This document shows, in pieces, positions 16,985-23,684 of a stretch of DNA of 55,128 nucleotides; positions within the stretch are counted from its first letter, which is position 1, and each line of letters opens with the position of its first letter. Origin of the DNA: Elusimicrobiaceae bacterium (GTDB lineage Bacteria; Elusimicrobiota; Elusimicrobia; Elusimicrobiales; Elusimicrobiaceae); NCBI GenBank assembly GCA_016282685.1, contig JAEELM010000048.1, positions 1-55,128 on the forward strand, written 5' to 3'. Both the position numbers and the translations under genes were made by a program. The notes beneath the pieces were generated by a model. That model searched no databases. It was not told the origin of the DNA and was given only the letters and a program-made list of their open reading frames with translations.

Positions 16985-17485
16985 TTAAGGGAGAGTGCCG
17001 TCTGTATTACTGCCTAAAGATTTACAAAACTTTTCTGCTTCGTCGCTGGCACCCCAGGCACAGATACGGGTTACTTCCCCCTCCAGGGTAAGGACTCCTT
17101 GCAAAGAGTAGTGTTGAAGGTATTCATCTGAAAAAGGAGTCATTACTCCGTTTACCCTTCGGGCACGGGTGGCGGACACGGTCACTTGGTTGCCGGAGGG
17201 AATGACAGTCACCAAAAAAATGAAGTTTTCTGTATTAAATGTACTGGTACCGGTAAGGCTGGGGAAAGTAAGGTCCAGGGCGGAAATGTCTGCCGTAAGC
17301 GTGCCGGTGGACATGTTATAGATTTGTTCCGCTCTTAAGATATCTCCTATCAGCGTTAATGCTTCGCTGGCGCGTGATTTTTCTACCGCTTTGAGGTATT
17401 GCGGTAAGGCGATTGCGGCTAAAATGCCGATAATAAGTACCACTACCAGTAATTCAATTAATGTAAAACCTTTTTGATAATGCAT
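16985..17485 (-). CDS. type IV pilin-like protein
   Basis: A 166-residue prepilin. It has a short basic leader MHYQKG, then the prepilin peptidase site G/FTLIELLVVVLIIGILAAIALPQYLKAV with Glu at +5. This hydrophobic helix is the part that packs in the pilus core. The globular part has a C-terminal cysteine pair (ICAWG... / ...FCKSLG) like the D-loop of major pilins. The first 60 residues are almost identical to the neighbouring pilin at 17606, so the two are a recent tandem duplication that diverged in the exposed half. No assembly ATPase, platform protein or peptidase is encoded in the window. The start follows AGAGGG. Confidence 0.9.
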   Translation of the reverse strand: MHYQKGFTLIELLVVVLIIGILAAIALPQYLKAVEKSRASEALTLIGDILRAEQIYNMSTGTLTADISALDLTFPSLTGTSTFNTENFIFLVTVIPSGNQVTVSATRARRVNGVMTPFSDEYLQHYSLQGVLTLEGEVTRICAWGASDEAEKFCKSLGSNTDGTLP

Positions 17486-17507
17486 GGGAACCCTCTTGTA
17501 AAAAATG

Positions 17508-17548
17508 ACTACCCGGGTAGTATAATAAAAAAATTAAATTGTATGCAA
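17508..17548 (-). promoter_or_regulatory. pilin promoter with palindromic operator-like site
   Basis: Reading the - strand: TTGCAT (17548-17543), 18 nt, TATACT (17524-17519). The perfect 14-bp palindrome ACTACCCGGGTAGT (17508-17521) begins inside the -10 box and covers the expected start site, as a repressor operator would. Confidence 0.5.
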
Positions 17549-17557
17549 GAGAAAAAA

Positions 17558-17583
17558 ACGCCCCGGGCACAAAGCCGGGGCGT
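17558..17583 (-). terminator. terminator after pilin gene 17606
   Basis: A 9-bp stem (acgccccgg / ccggggcgt) with an A-run on the + strand gives hairpin plus TTTTTTT on the - strand. Confidence 0.88.
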
Positions 17584-17605
17584 CTGTTACACTAAAAAAC
17601 TGCAA

Positions 17606-18088
17606 TTATTTAATGACGTAGTCTGAAGCGCCGTTGGCAATGGTTTTGCACATGGCGGCAGCAGCAGTATCACCTGTTTTCGGCACACATGTTCTTGTCA
17701 TAACGCCATTGGCATCTATCTCAGCCTTAATTGAATAGGCTCTGTCCCCGCTAGTAAAAGCAGATCCGGCTGAAGTAATACGTGAAGCTGTCGCCTCAAA
17801 ACCAGTACTCGTAACCTTGGACTCGATCTTAAAGTTGTTGGTGTTTACAAACTTACCACTAACACAAGGCAACGTAATATCCAAGGCAGCCAAGTCTTCT
17901 GTATAAGTACCTTGGGACATATTGTAGATATGTTCCGCATTGGCTAGGTTGCCCAGAAGCGTAAGCGCTTCGGAGGCGCGAGATTTTTCTACCGCTTTCA
18001 TGTATTGCGGTAAAGCAATCGCGGCCAAAATACCGATAATGAGTACCACTACCAGTAATTCAATCAACGTGAAACCTTTATTATTCAT
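17606..18088 (-). CDS. type IV pilin-like protein
   Basis: A 160-residue prepilin starting MNNKG/FTLIELL, with Glu at +5 of the mature protein and the hydrophobic helix VVVLIIGILAAIALPQYMKAVEKSRASEAL. The C-terminal half has Cys in LPCVSGK, TRTCVPK and AAMCKTIA; the last two form the likely disulfide loop. Closely related to 16985 in the helix and in the 'AEHIYNMSQGTYTEDLAALDI' stretch that follows. The AGGAG site is 7 nt from the ATG. It has its own promoter and terminator, so each pilin of the pair is a separate transcription unit. Confidence 0.92.
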   Translation of the reverse strand: MNNKGFTLIELLVVVLIIGILAAIALPQYMKAVEKSRASEALTLLGNLANAEHIYNMSQGTYTEDLAALDITLPCVSGKFVNTNNFKIESKVTSTGFEATASRITSAGSAFTSGDRAYSIKAEIDANGVMTRTCVPKTGDTAAAAMCKTIANGASDYVIK

Positions 18089-18133
18089 AGGTATTCTCCT
18101 GTGTTTTTAATTAAGCGGTTGCCCGCTTCTAAA

Positions 18134-18162
18134 AGTATAACTCTTGAACAAGAAAAAATCAA
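18134..18162 (-). promoter_or_regulatory. promoter of pilin 17606
   Basis: On the - strand, TTGATT (18162-18157), a 17-nt spacer and TATACT (18139-18134), about 45 nt before the start codon. Confidence 0.65.
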
Positions 18163-18186
18163 GTGTTTTTTGGTCCTAGGAAAAAA

Positions 18187-18202
18187 CCGTTGTTTTTAAC
18201 GG
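18187..18202 (-). terminator. small hairpin with U-run, - strand
   Basis: CCGTT / AACGG stem followed by TTTTTT on the - strand. It lies upstream of the pilin promoter and has no - strand gene before it, so it may block antisense transcription from the rbfA side. Confidence 0.35.
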
Positions 18203-18209
18203 AAAATCA

Positions 18210-18247
18210 TTCTTAGCCTTTTAAGAAAATGGTATAATTATAGTATG
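18210..18247 (+). promoter_or_regulatory. extended -10 promoter abutting rbfA (leaderless)
   Basis: TGGTATAAT (18230-18238) is an extended -10, with a weak TTCTTA at 18210-18215 (17-nt spacing). The hexamer ends 6 nt before the ATG at 18245, and there is no Shine-Dalgarno sequence. Confidence 0.6.
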
Positions 18248-18604
18248 ATTGACAGAATTAAACGGTTGGAAACCCTTTTCCTGCAAGAAATTAATACGCT
18301 GATTACCAAACTGGCCGCCAACGGAGATTTGGGCGGCTTTGTTACCATTACCGCGGTAAAAATTGCCAAAGATTTGGCCACGGCCAAAGTGTATTTTTCC
18401 GTATTCGGCAGCCCGGAAGACCGTAAAAAAACGCAGGAGGCATTGTCGCTACTGCGTAAAGAAATCGGTGCGGAACTACGCGGACGGTTGCATTTAAAAA
18501 GAATACCCTCTTTTAGTTTTGAATATGACGATACCCCCGAAAAAGCCGCACGGGTGGAGTCTATTTTTCAAATCATTGACAAAGAGAAAGAAAATGGAAA
18601 ATAG
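18245..18604 (+). CDS. rbfA: ribosome-binding factor A
   Basis: Cold-shock factor that binds the 5' helix of 16S rRNA in maturing 30S particles. The 119 residues fit a KH-type RbfA: IKRLETLFLQEINTLI, then VTITAVKIAKDLATAKVYFSVFG, and HLKRIPSFSFEYDDTPEKAARVESIF, which matches the family's conserved C-terminal strand and helix. In most genomes rbfA directly follows infB. Here two reverse-strand pilin genes lie between them, and rbfA has its own strong -10 box. It overlaps the next gene's start. Confidence 0.93.
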   Translation: MIDRIKRLETLFLQEINTLITKLAANGDLGGFVTITAVKIAKDLATAKVYFSVFGSPEDRKKTQEALSLLRKEIGAELRGRLHLKRIPSFSFEYDDTPEKAARVESIFQIIDKEKENGK

Positions 18605-19589
18605 AGAACAAAGCTTGCAAGCTATTTGGAAGGCCCTATTAAAGGGACAGCGGTTTTTTATCGCCGGGCACTTAAACCCGGACGGAGACTCCCTGGGATG
18701 CACGCTGGCAGTTACCTCGCTTTTGGAACGATTGGGCAAAACCGTGTATGCGTATGCGGCGCCGGCTATCGGAAATGATTTGAAATTTTTGCCAGGACTT
18801 TCAAAAGTACACGTGGGTGTTTTACCTGATAAATATGATTTTGATACCGTTTTGTTGTTGGAATGTTCGGACCGTAAACGCGGCGGAGAGTTGGATGCTA
18901 TTTTGAATAGTGCCCAAACACTTATAAATATAGACCACCATTTGGTAAGCGAATCTTACGGAGATTTAAATCATATTGATTCCGGCGCTTCCAGTACGGC
19001 AGAAATTATTTTTCAATTGTTTGAGGAATCACAAGAGCCGATTTGTCTGCCCACACCCGACGAAGCCACCTGCCTCTATACCGGCCTGGTAACCGATACC
19101 GGGCGGTTTGTCCACTCTAATACCACGGCTGAAGCGTTGCGTGTGGCTTCTGCCCTGGTGGCTTTGGGAGCAGATGTGGACACTATTAACCAAGTAATTT
19201 ATTTCACAAAATCTTATATTGAACTGAAACTGTTGGGCCGTGCCCTGGAAAAAATGGAAATGCGTTTTGATAATAAATACAGTCAAATCATTTTAACAAA
19301 ACGTGATTTTGAGGCTTTCGGCGCTACCCCGGCCCAAACACAAGGAATTGTCAGCCAACCGACAATGATTCCCGGGGTGGAAGTTTCGGCCTTGATCAAA
19401 GAAGAGCCCGATAAAATATCGGTTAATTTACGCTCCCGCAATGGGGTGGATGTAAGCAAAATTGCGCAGCTCTTCGGCGGGGGCGGGCATGCACGTGCCT
19501 CCGGTTTTAAAGTAACCGATCAAACCGTAACGGAAGTGGCGGAACGTTTGGCAGAAGTGGTGCAAAATGTTGTCAAAGATATTGCCTAA
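18594..19589 (+). CDS. nrnA: DHH-family phosphoesterase (NrnA-like oligoribonuclease / pAp phosphatase)
   Basis: A 331-residue DHH-DHHA1 protein. NrnA-type enzymes degrade short oligoribonucleotides and 3'-phosphoadenosine 5'-phosphate. Visible: GHLNPDGDSLGC (DxD motif), LECSDRKRGG, the NIDHH motif (DHH), TGLVTDTGRF, and the C-terminal DHHA1 substrate loop FGGGGHARASGFKV. The ATG at 18594, inside the end of rbfA, is preferred because homology begins there. The position between rbfA and truB is the standard one for NrnA. The gene overlaps truB by 23 nt. Confidence 0.9.
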   Translation: MENREQSLQAIWKALLKGQRFFIAGHLNPDGDSLGCTLAVTSLLERLGKTVYAYAAPAIGNDLKFLPGLSKVHVGVLPDKYDFDTVLLLECSDRKRGGELDAILNSAQTLINIDHHLVSESYGDLNHIDSGASSTAEIIFQLFEESQEPICLPTPDEATCLYTGLVTDTGRFVHSNTTAEALRVASALVALGADVDTINQVIYFTKSYIELKLLGRALEKMEMRFDNKYSQIILTKRDFEAFGATPAQTQGIVSQPTMIPGVEVSALIKEEPDKISVNLRSRNGVDVSKIAQLFGGGGHARASGFKVTDQTVTEVAERLAEVVQNVVKDIA

Positions 19590-20274
19590 CCCACCCGGCG
19601 GTTTGTTGCTAATCGATAAACCGGTTGATTTTTCTTCCCACGATATTATTGCTATTACACGGCGTGTATTAAAAACCAAAAAAATCGGTCATAGCGGTAC
19701 GTTAGATCCCATGGCCACAGGGTTACTTATTTTACTGGTCGGTCGTGAAGCCACCCGCCAACAAGCACAGTTTCTAAAGATGGACAAAACCTATCAGGCT
19801 ACTTTAAAATTGGGACAGCAAACCGCTTCTTGGGACGCTTATAGCGAAGTAGTGGACGAACAGCCAGTTCCCCCCTTGACCCTTGAAAAAGTACAAGCGG
19901 CCGCCCAACAATTAACCGGACGTATTTTGCAACCGATTCCTTTTTACAGTGCCAAACGTGTTAACGGCGAACGAATGTATGAAATGGCACGCCAAGGTAA
20001 ACCCATTGAGCAGAAATACAATGAGGTAAACGTATCTTGGGAGAAAATAAATTTGACAGGAAATGATACAATATCTTTCACGTTGCACGGCTCTTGCGGT
20101 ACATATGTACGCTCCATGGCGTTTTTGTTGGCAAAACAATTAGGAACGGTTGGACATTTGGTTCAGTTGAGGCGTACCCATATTGGTCCCTATACAGTGG
20201 AAAATGCATTTAACGGAGCACAATTAAAATCTTGCTCTACCGAAGAACTTTACCGATATTTACAAACGATATGA
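19567..20274 (+). CDS. truB: tRNA pseudouridine(55) synthase
   Basis: Makes the universal pseudouridine 55 in the T-loop of tRNAs. The sequence shows DKPVDFSSHDII, the catalytic segment GHSGTLDPMATGLLILLVGREATR (Asp in GTLDP), and PFYSAKRVNGERMYEMAR, then the C-terminal CGTYVRSMAFLLAKQLGTVGHLVQLRRTHIGPY. At 235 residues it lacks the long PUA extension of E. coli TruB, as in other short bacterial forms. It starts inside the preceding gene and its stop overlaps the ribF ATG. Confidence 0.95.
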   Translation: MLSKILPNPPGGLLLIDKPVDFSSHDIIAITRRVLKTKKIGHSGTLDPMATGLLILLVGREATRQQAQFLKMDKTYQATLKLGQQTASWDAYSEVVDEQPVPPLTLEKVQAAAQQLTGRILQPIPFYSAKRVNGERMYEMARQGKPIEQKYNEVNVSWEKINLTGNDTISFTLHGSCGTYVRSMAFLLAKQLGTVGHLVQLRRTHIGPYTVENAFNGAQLKSCSTEELYRYLQTI

Positions 20275-21155
20275 AACAGAAAAAAGCAATTACCATCGGA
20301 ACATTTGACGGTGTCCATACCGGCCATCAGTATCTGTTCACTCGTTTGGATCGTTTTGCGGCCCAACATTTGCTCCAACCGTTGGTGTTGTATTTTCCCC
20401 TACCGCCCCGAACGCTTTTGGCAGAACGGCCGGAGATGACGGTCCTTTCTTTACCGAAAGAAAAAAAGCGGATTTTACAATGTTACGGAATGCCTATCCA
20501 AGAACTTGATTTTTCTGTTTGCCGCCACTTGACCCCCGCTGCTTTTTGGAAGCGTTTAAAAACAAAATGTCACATGGGAGGTTTGTTGGTGGGTGCCGAT
20601 TTTGCCTTCGGAAAAGACCGCCAGGGAAGTGTGGAGTTTTTGCGTGAGCAATGCGCAAAAGAAAGAATTCCTTTTGAAATGGTTTCTTTTTATCATACCG
20701 GCAACGAAAAGATTTCATCTTCCCTTATCCGTAAAACGTTGGCCCAGGGTGATATTAGTGCCGTAACGGCATTGCTGGGGCGCCCCTATGAATTGACCGG
20801 AACGGTTATCAAAGGGCATAGATTAGGACGTAAACTAGGCTTTCCAACCGCCAACCTGGATACGGGAATTTATAAAATCCTTCCCTTGGGGGTATTTGCC
20901 GTGACGGTGCGCGTAGGAAAGAAAATGTATAACGGATTTTGCAATATCGGCTTTCGTCCAACCGTCAACACATTAAATACATTACTGCCTTTGGTAGAAG
21001 TGCATATTTTTGATTTTAAGCAAAGTATTTACGGACGTAAAATTACCGTTTGGTTCCACGAAAAATTGAGGAACGAAACAAAATTTAACAGTTTGGAAGA
21101 TTTGAAAAAACAGCTTCATGCGGACCGCCAGCAAGCTTTGAAATTATTAAAATAA
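20271..21155 (+). CDS. ribF: bifunctional riboflavin kinase / FAD synthetase
   Basis: Converts riboflavin to FMN and FMN to FAD. The N-terminal nucleotidyltransferase domain has IGTFDGVHTGHQYLF and VGADFAFGKDRQGSVEFL, followed by the ISSSLIRKTLAQGD motif. The C-terminal flavokinase domain (from about residue 185) has GRKLGFPTANLD and NIGFRPTVN. 294 residues, slightly short but complete. The ATG at 20271 (ATGA overlap with truB) is chosen over an upstream in-frame codon because the family sequence begins there. A bidirectional terminator follows and ends the long superoperon. Confidence 0.95.
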   Translation: MKQKKAITIGTFDGVHTGHQYLFTRLDRFAAQHLLQPLVLYFPLPPRTLLAERPEMTVLSLPKEKKRILQCYGMPIQELDFSVCRHLTPAAFWKRLKTKCHMGGLLVGADFAFGKDRQGSVEFLREQCAKERIPFEMVSFYHTGNEKISSSLIRKTLAQGDISAVTALLGRPYELTGTVIKGHRLGRKLGFPTANLDTGIYKILPLGVFAVTVRVGKKMYNGFCNIGFRPTVNTLNTLLPLVEVHIFDFKQSIYGRKITVWFHEKLRNETKFNSLEDLKKQLHADRQQALKLLK

Positions 21156-21186
21156 AAAACCCCGAGCCAAAAGCCCGGGGTTTTTT
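21154..21186. terminator. bidirectional terminator, ribF / membrane protein
   Basis: Perfect 11-bp stem AAAAAACCCCG / CGGGGTTTTTT with 11 nt between, giving a U-run on either strand. Confidence 0.93.
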
Positions 21187-21198
21187 ATGTAAAACAGT

Positions 21199-21471
21199 TT
21201 AGTCTTCTTTATTGTAGTAATCGCGTACAAATAATACAATATACGCCAACCACGAAGCTCCAAATAAAATCAAAAAGCTGTACGAAAACCACCACATTTT
21301 AGCCATAGGATTATAATCTAACAATAAAGAATCCCATACCAAACGTGCTAAAACAGTTGTTACATAGCACCACACAAACACGGTTATGGCCCGTACGACC
21401 CAATCCACGGTGCTCCACCATTTTCCTTTTTCCATGTATGGTTTCTTAAAATACATTGTTATTTTATCCAT
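21199..21471 (-). CDS. small membrane protein, unknown
   Basis: A 90-residue protein with two transmembrane segments (about residues 27-45 and 60-82) separated by a short loop with NPMAKMWW. The N-terminus is basic (MYFKKPYMEKGKWW) and the end is charged (RDYYNKED). It is unusually rich in Trp (8) and Tyr. I do not recognise the family. It begins 2 nt after the stop of 21474 and has an AAGGGGAA site, so the two are one operon. A structural or partner role to the secreted coiled-coil protein encoded upstream is a guess. Confidence 0.75.
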   Translation of the reverse strand: MDKITMYFKKPYMEKGKWWSTVDWVVRAITVFVWCYVTTVLARLVWDSLLLDYNPMAKMWWFSYSFLILFGASWLAYIVLFVRDYYNKED

Positions 21472-21473
21472 AG

Positions 21474-22370
21474 TTATTCCCCTTGACCAGTAGTTTCGTA
21501 AGGATTTGGAGTGTATGTGCCCTCTACATCATAATTATACGACGATTCACTGCTGCTTTGTGCGGTTGCCGACAAATCTGTTACCGTCGAATCGGAAGAG
21601 GATAGATCGGTTGTCGGTATATCACTATTCGATAAATCAGTTTCGTTGAAGGAAGTTTCGTCTGACGTTGTTTCTGTTGTAACAACAGCATGCATATCCC
21701 GTTTGGGTTTGGAAGTGCGCGCTAAAATGCCGGCTTGGGTTTCTTCCGCATCAACGGGTATTGTTGATAAATTAAAAGCTCTTTCAGCTGCTTCCTCAGC
21801 TTCCCGCGCAATCTTGGACCAATCAACGACGGTCTGTTGGGTAATTTTATCAGCTTCTTCGGCGGCCAGACGAGCTGCTTTTTCCCTAGCTTCTTCAGCT
21901 TCCAAACGGGCCGCTTCTTCCCTGCGCCAAGGGTCAATTTCCACAACGCGCGGAATGTTAAAATAACCTTCAATGGTTTGTTGATTGGCAAGAATCTTTT
22001 TCCTGGCAGCTTCTTGTTCTGCCAAAATTTCCTGCTGGCTTAAAGTGGGGTTTTGAAAAACGGGAAAGCGTAACGTATCTACATAGTTACGGTTTACTTC
22101 AAAGCTTCCCCCCCTGAAATACGCCGGACCTGTAACAGGGTAAGATTTTTTTTCTATAATTTCCGGATGATATTGATCCACTTCCGAATAAATAACGGTG
22201 TGCCTTGGGGTATCAACGGGAGAAGTGGGCGGTTCATTCAAACAATAAGCTACCCGGCTGGAAGTGGAGGCACGTTGATGAGAATCCACACGCGTCTCAC
22301 AAGTAGAATAGGCCCCGAGGTGGGTAGCAACCAAAAGGAAGGCCAATAATGTCATGAATTTGTAATTCAT
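21474..22370 (-). CDS. secreted protein with Glu/Ala coiled coil, unknown
   Basis: A 298-residue protein. Sec signal peptide: MTLLAFLLVATHLGA, cleavage before YSTC. Residues about 110-200 are a strongly predicted charged coiled coil (REEAARLEAEEAREKAARLAAEEA). The last 70 residues are almost entirely Ser, Thr, Asp and Glu (TDLSSSDSTVTDLS), a disordered acidic tail. The composition recalls TolA-type or cell-surface stalk proteins, but no anchored helix or known domain is visible, so no function is given. GGAG site 6 nt before the ATG. First gene of a two-gene operon. Confidence 0.78.
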   Translation of the reverse strand: MNYKFMTLLAFLLVATHLGAYSTCETRVDSHQRASTSSRVAYCLNEPPTSPVDTPRHTVIYSEVDQYHPEIIEKKSYPVTGPAYFRGGSFEVNRNYVDTLRFPVFQNPTLSQQEILAEQEAARKKILANQQTIEGYFNIPRVVEIDPWRREEAARLEAEEAREKAARLAAEEADKITQQTVVDWSKIAREAEEAAERAFNLSTIPVDAEETQAGILARTSKPKRDMHAVVTTETTSDETSFNETDLSNSDIPTTDLSSSDSTVTDLSATAQSSSESSYNYDVEGTYTPNPYETTGQGE

Positions 22371-22429
22371 AATAGCTCCGTATTTTTATCATAGTACATT
22401 TTTACATTTTTTGCACGTGATTTCTTTCT

Positions 22430-22459
22430 AAAAAGAAAAAACCCTTCACTAGGAAGGGT
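22430..22459 (-). terminator. terminator after tRNA
   Basis: A 7-bp stem acccttc / gaagggt followed on the - strand by TTTTTTC. It lies 6 nt past the tRNA 3' end. Confidence 0.85.
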
Positions 22460-22465
22460 AAAAAT

Positions 22466-22538
22466 GTCACCGGGTGGGCTCGAACCACCGACCTAGCGCT
22501 TATGAAACGCTCGCTCTAACCAACTGAGCTACGGTGAC
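22466..22538 (-). tRNA. tRNA-Met (CAU anticodon)
   Basis: A 73-nt cloverleaf on the - strand: acceptor GTCACCG / CGGTGAC, D-arm GCTCAGTTGGTTAGAGC, anticodon stem AGCGT / GCGCT around loop TTCATAA (anticodon CAT), and T-arm GGTGGTTCGAGCCCACC. CCA is not encoded. The anticodon stem lacks the three G-C pairs of initiator tRNA, so this is an elongator Met tRNA or a tRNA-Ile2 whose C34 is modified to lysidine; sequence alone does not settle which. Confidence 0.93.
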
Positions 22539-22653
22539 TAAAATTCTCTACAGTTATTATAGCTAATATTTTGAAGTTGTGCAAGCATCTTGGCTACTTG
22601 GATATACAAAGGAAAAAAGGGCCTATTTTTTTCTGGGTATTTTTTCTCCTTTT

Positions 22654-22674
22654 AATTAGGTCCAAAGACCCTGG
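22654..22674 (+). repeat. shared element copy a (GGTC-4-GACC)
   Basis: AATTAGGTCCAAAGACCCTGG. Same element as at 23613-23633 (+), 34895-34915 (-) and 40124-40143 (-), where it precedes genes of the secreted family. Here no such gene follows; a possible short transcript does. Confidence 0.6.
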
Positions 22675-22778
22675 TATAAAAAACATATAAAGGGTATATT
22701 AAATATAGAAGCAAGAAAAAATTTCGATTTCATCCATAACCGCTGTAGTCCCCAAACCCTGCTACAGCGGTTTCCCTT
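22675..22778 (+). ncRNA. candidate small RNA
   Basis: Between the shared element and the glycosyltransferase promoter lie about 100 nt with no open frame. They begin AT-rich with -10 like boxes (tataaa 22675, tatatt 22695) and end in a perfect 11-bp hairpin (22738-22748 with 22762-22772) followed by TTTCCCTTTTA. The 13-nt loop TCCCCAAACCCTG is C-rich and could pair with G-rich ribosome-binding sites. There is no gene upstream on this strand that needs a terminator. Transcription is unproven. Confidence 0.4.
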
Positions 22779-22783
22779 TTATA

Positions 22784-22821
22784 TTGGCGCAAAATCAAAA
22801 AAATGATATACTAGAGCCATG
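22784..22821 (+). promoter_or_regulatory. promoter of glycosyltransferase (leaderless)
   Basis: TTGGCG (22784-22789), 17-nt spacer, TATACT (22807-22812), then 6 nt to the ATG. The expected transcript starts at or beside the start codon, and no Shine-Dalgarno is present. Confidence 0.6.
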
Positions 22822-23574
22822 AAACAGCCCCCACGAATTTCTTTGTTTTTAATTGCAAAGAACGAAGAAAAAAAAATTGCGAAATGTATCCTCAGCGCAC
22901 GCCCTATTGTGCATGAGGTAATCGTCGTGGATTCTAATTCTACGGACAGAACCGCACAGATTTGTCGGGAACTGGGAGCATTGGTTTTCAATCATAAATT
23001 TAACGGATTTACCGAACAGAAAAATTTTGCTCTTTCTAAGGTATCCAATGAGTGGGCATTGTCTTTAGATGCAGATGAAACCCTTACCCCACAATTGGCA
23101 CAAGAAATTAAAGAGGCTGTGCAACAAGAGGATGCCGACGGGTACGAGTTGGTACGGGTAAATAATTTCTGGGGTAAACGGATGCATTTTAGTGGCGTAA
23201 AGAAAGAACCGCTTGTGCGTTTGGTTCGTACCCAAAAAGCTACTTTTAAGGGAGGACTTGTACACGAACAATTAACCGTGAATGGGAAAATCCGTCGTTT
23301 GAAAAATGTGTTTGTACACGATTCTTTTTCCGATATTGAAACCTATCTCAACAAGTTAAATCACTATACTACTTTGTGGGCTCAAACTGCATTCCAAAAA
23401 AAGAAACATTGCCATATCTTATTGACCGTTTTGCGCTTGCCTGTAGATTTTACAAAACGGTATATTTTTCAATTAGGTTTTTTAGATGGATACCGTGGTT
23501 TTATTTGGGCGGTTTTCTCGGCCTTTTACACATTTGTAAAATATACCAAACTATGGTTGTTGGAAATCAAATAA
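22819..23574 (+). CDS. glycosyltransferase family 2, WaaE-like
   Basis: A 251-residue GT-A fold enzyme. The N-terminus ISLFLIAKNEEKKIAKCILSARPIVHEVIVVDSNSTDRT and the metal-binding LDADE motif (about residue 77) are those of the GT2 subfamily containing WaaE/KdtX, which add a glucose to the inner core of lipopolysaccharide. The segment FTEQKNFALSKVSNEWALSLDADE is characteristic. There is one hydrophobic stretch near the C-terminus (YRGFIWAVFSAFYTFVKY), probably a membrane contact. With lpxK, the lpxL-like gene and heptose genes downstream, a role in core assembly is likely; the sugar is not known. Confidence 0.85.
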   Translation: MKQPPRISLFLIAKNEEKKIAKCILSARPIVHEVIVVDSNSTDRTAQICRELGALVFNHKFNGFTEQKNFALSKVSNEWALSLDADETLTPQLAQEIKEAVQQEDADGYELVRVNNFWGKRMHFSGVKKEPLVRLVRTQKATFKGGLVHEQLTVNGKIRRLKNVFVHDSFSDIETYLNKLNHYTTLWAQTAFQKKKHCHILLTVLRLPVDFTKRYIFQLGFLDGYRGFIWAVFSAFYTFVKYTKLWLLEIK

Positions 23575-23599
23575 ATTTATAGTTTTCTTCTTTCATCGA

Positions 23600-23633
23600 G
23601 GACCTATAGGAGAAATAGGTCCAAAGACCCTTG
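23600..23633 (+). repeat. shared element copy b with upstream hairpin
   Basis: Contains AAATAGGTCCAAAGACCCTTG (23613-23633), 50-70 nt before the ATG of 23685. An 8-bp perfect inverted repeat, GGACCTAT (23600-23607) with ATAGGTCC (23615-23622), overlaps it, so the central GGTCC can pair either upstream or with GACC downstream. Confidence 0.6.
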
Positions 23634-23684
23634 TTGATAGCAATTGATTTTGGTTCAATGAAGTAGTGTTGACCAAAGGAGATT

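Noticed and set aside
21474-22370. TolA homolog
   Set aside because: The Glu/Ala coiled coil is similar in composition, but there is a cleavable signal peptide instead of a membrane anchor and no globular TolA C-terminal domain.
22466-22538. Initiator tRNA (fMet) reading
   Set aside because: The anticodon stem is AGCGT/GCGCT rather than three consecutive G-C pairs, and the first acceptor pair is a G-C Watson-Crick pair. Elongator Met or Ile2 fits better.
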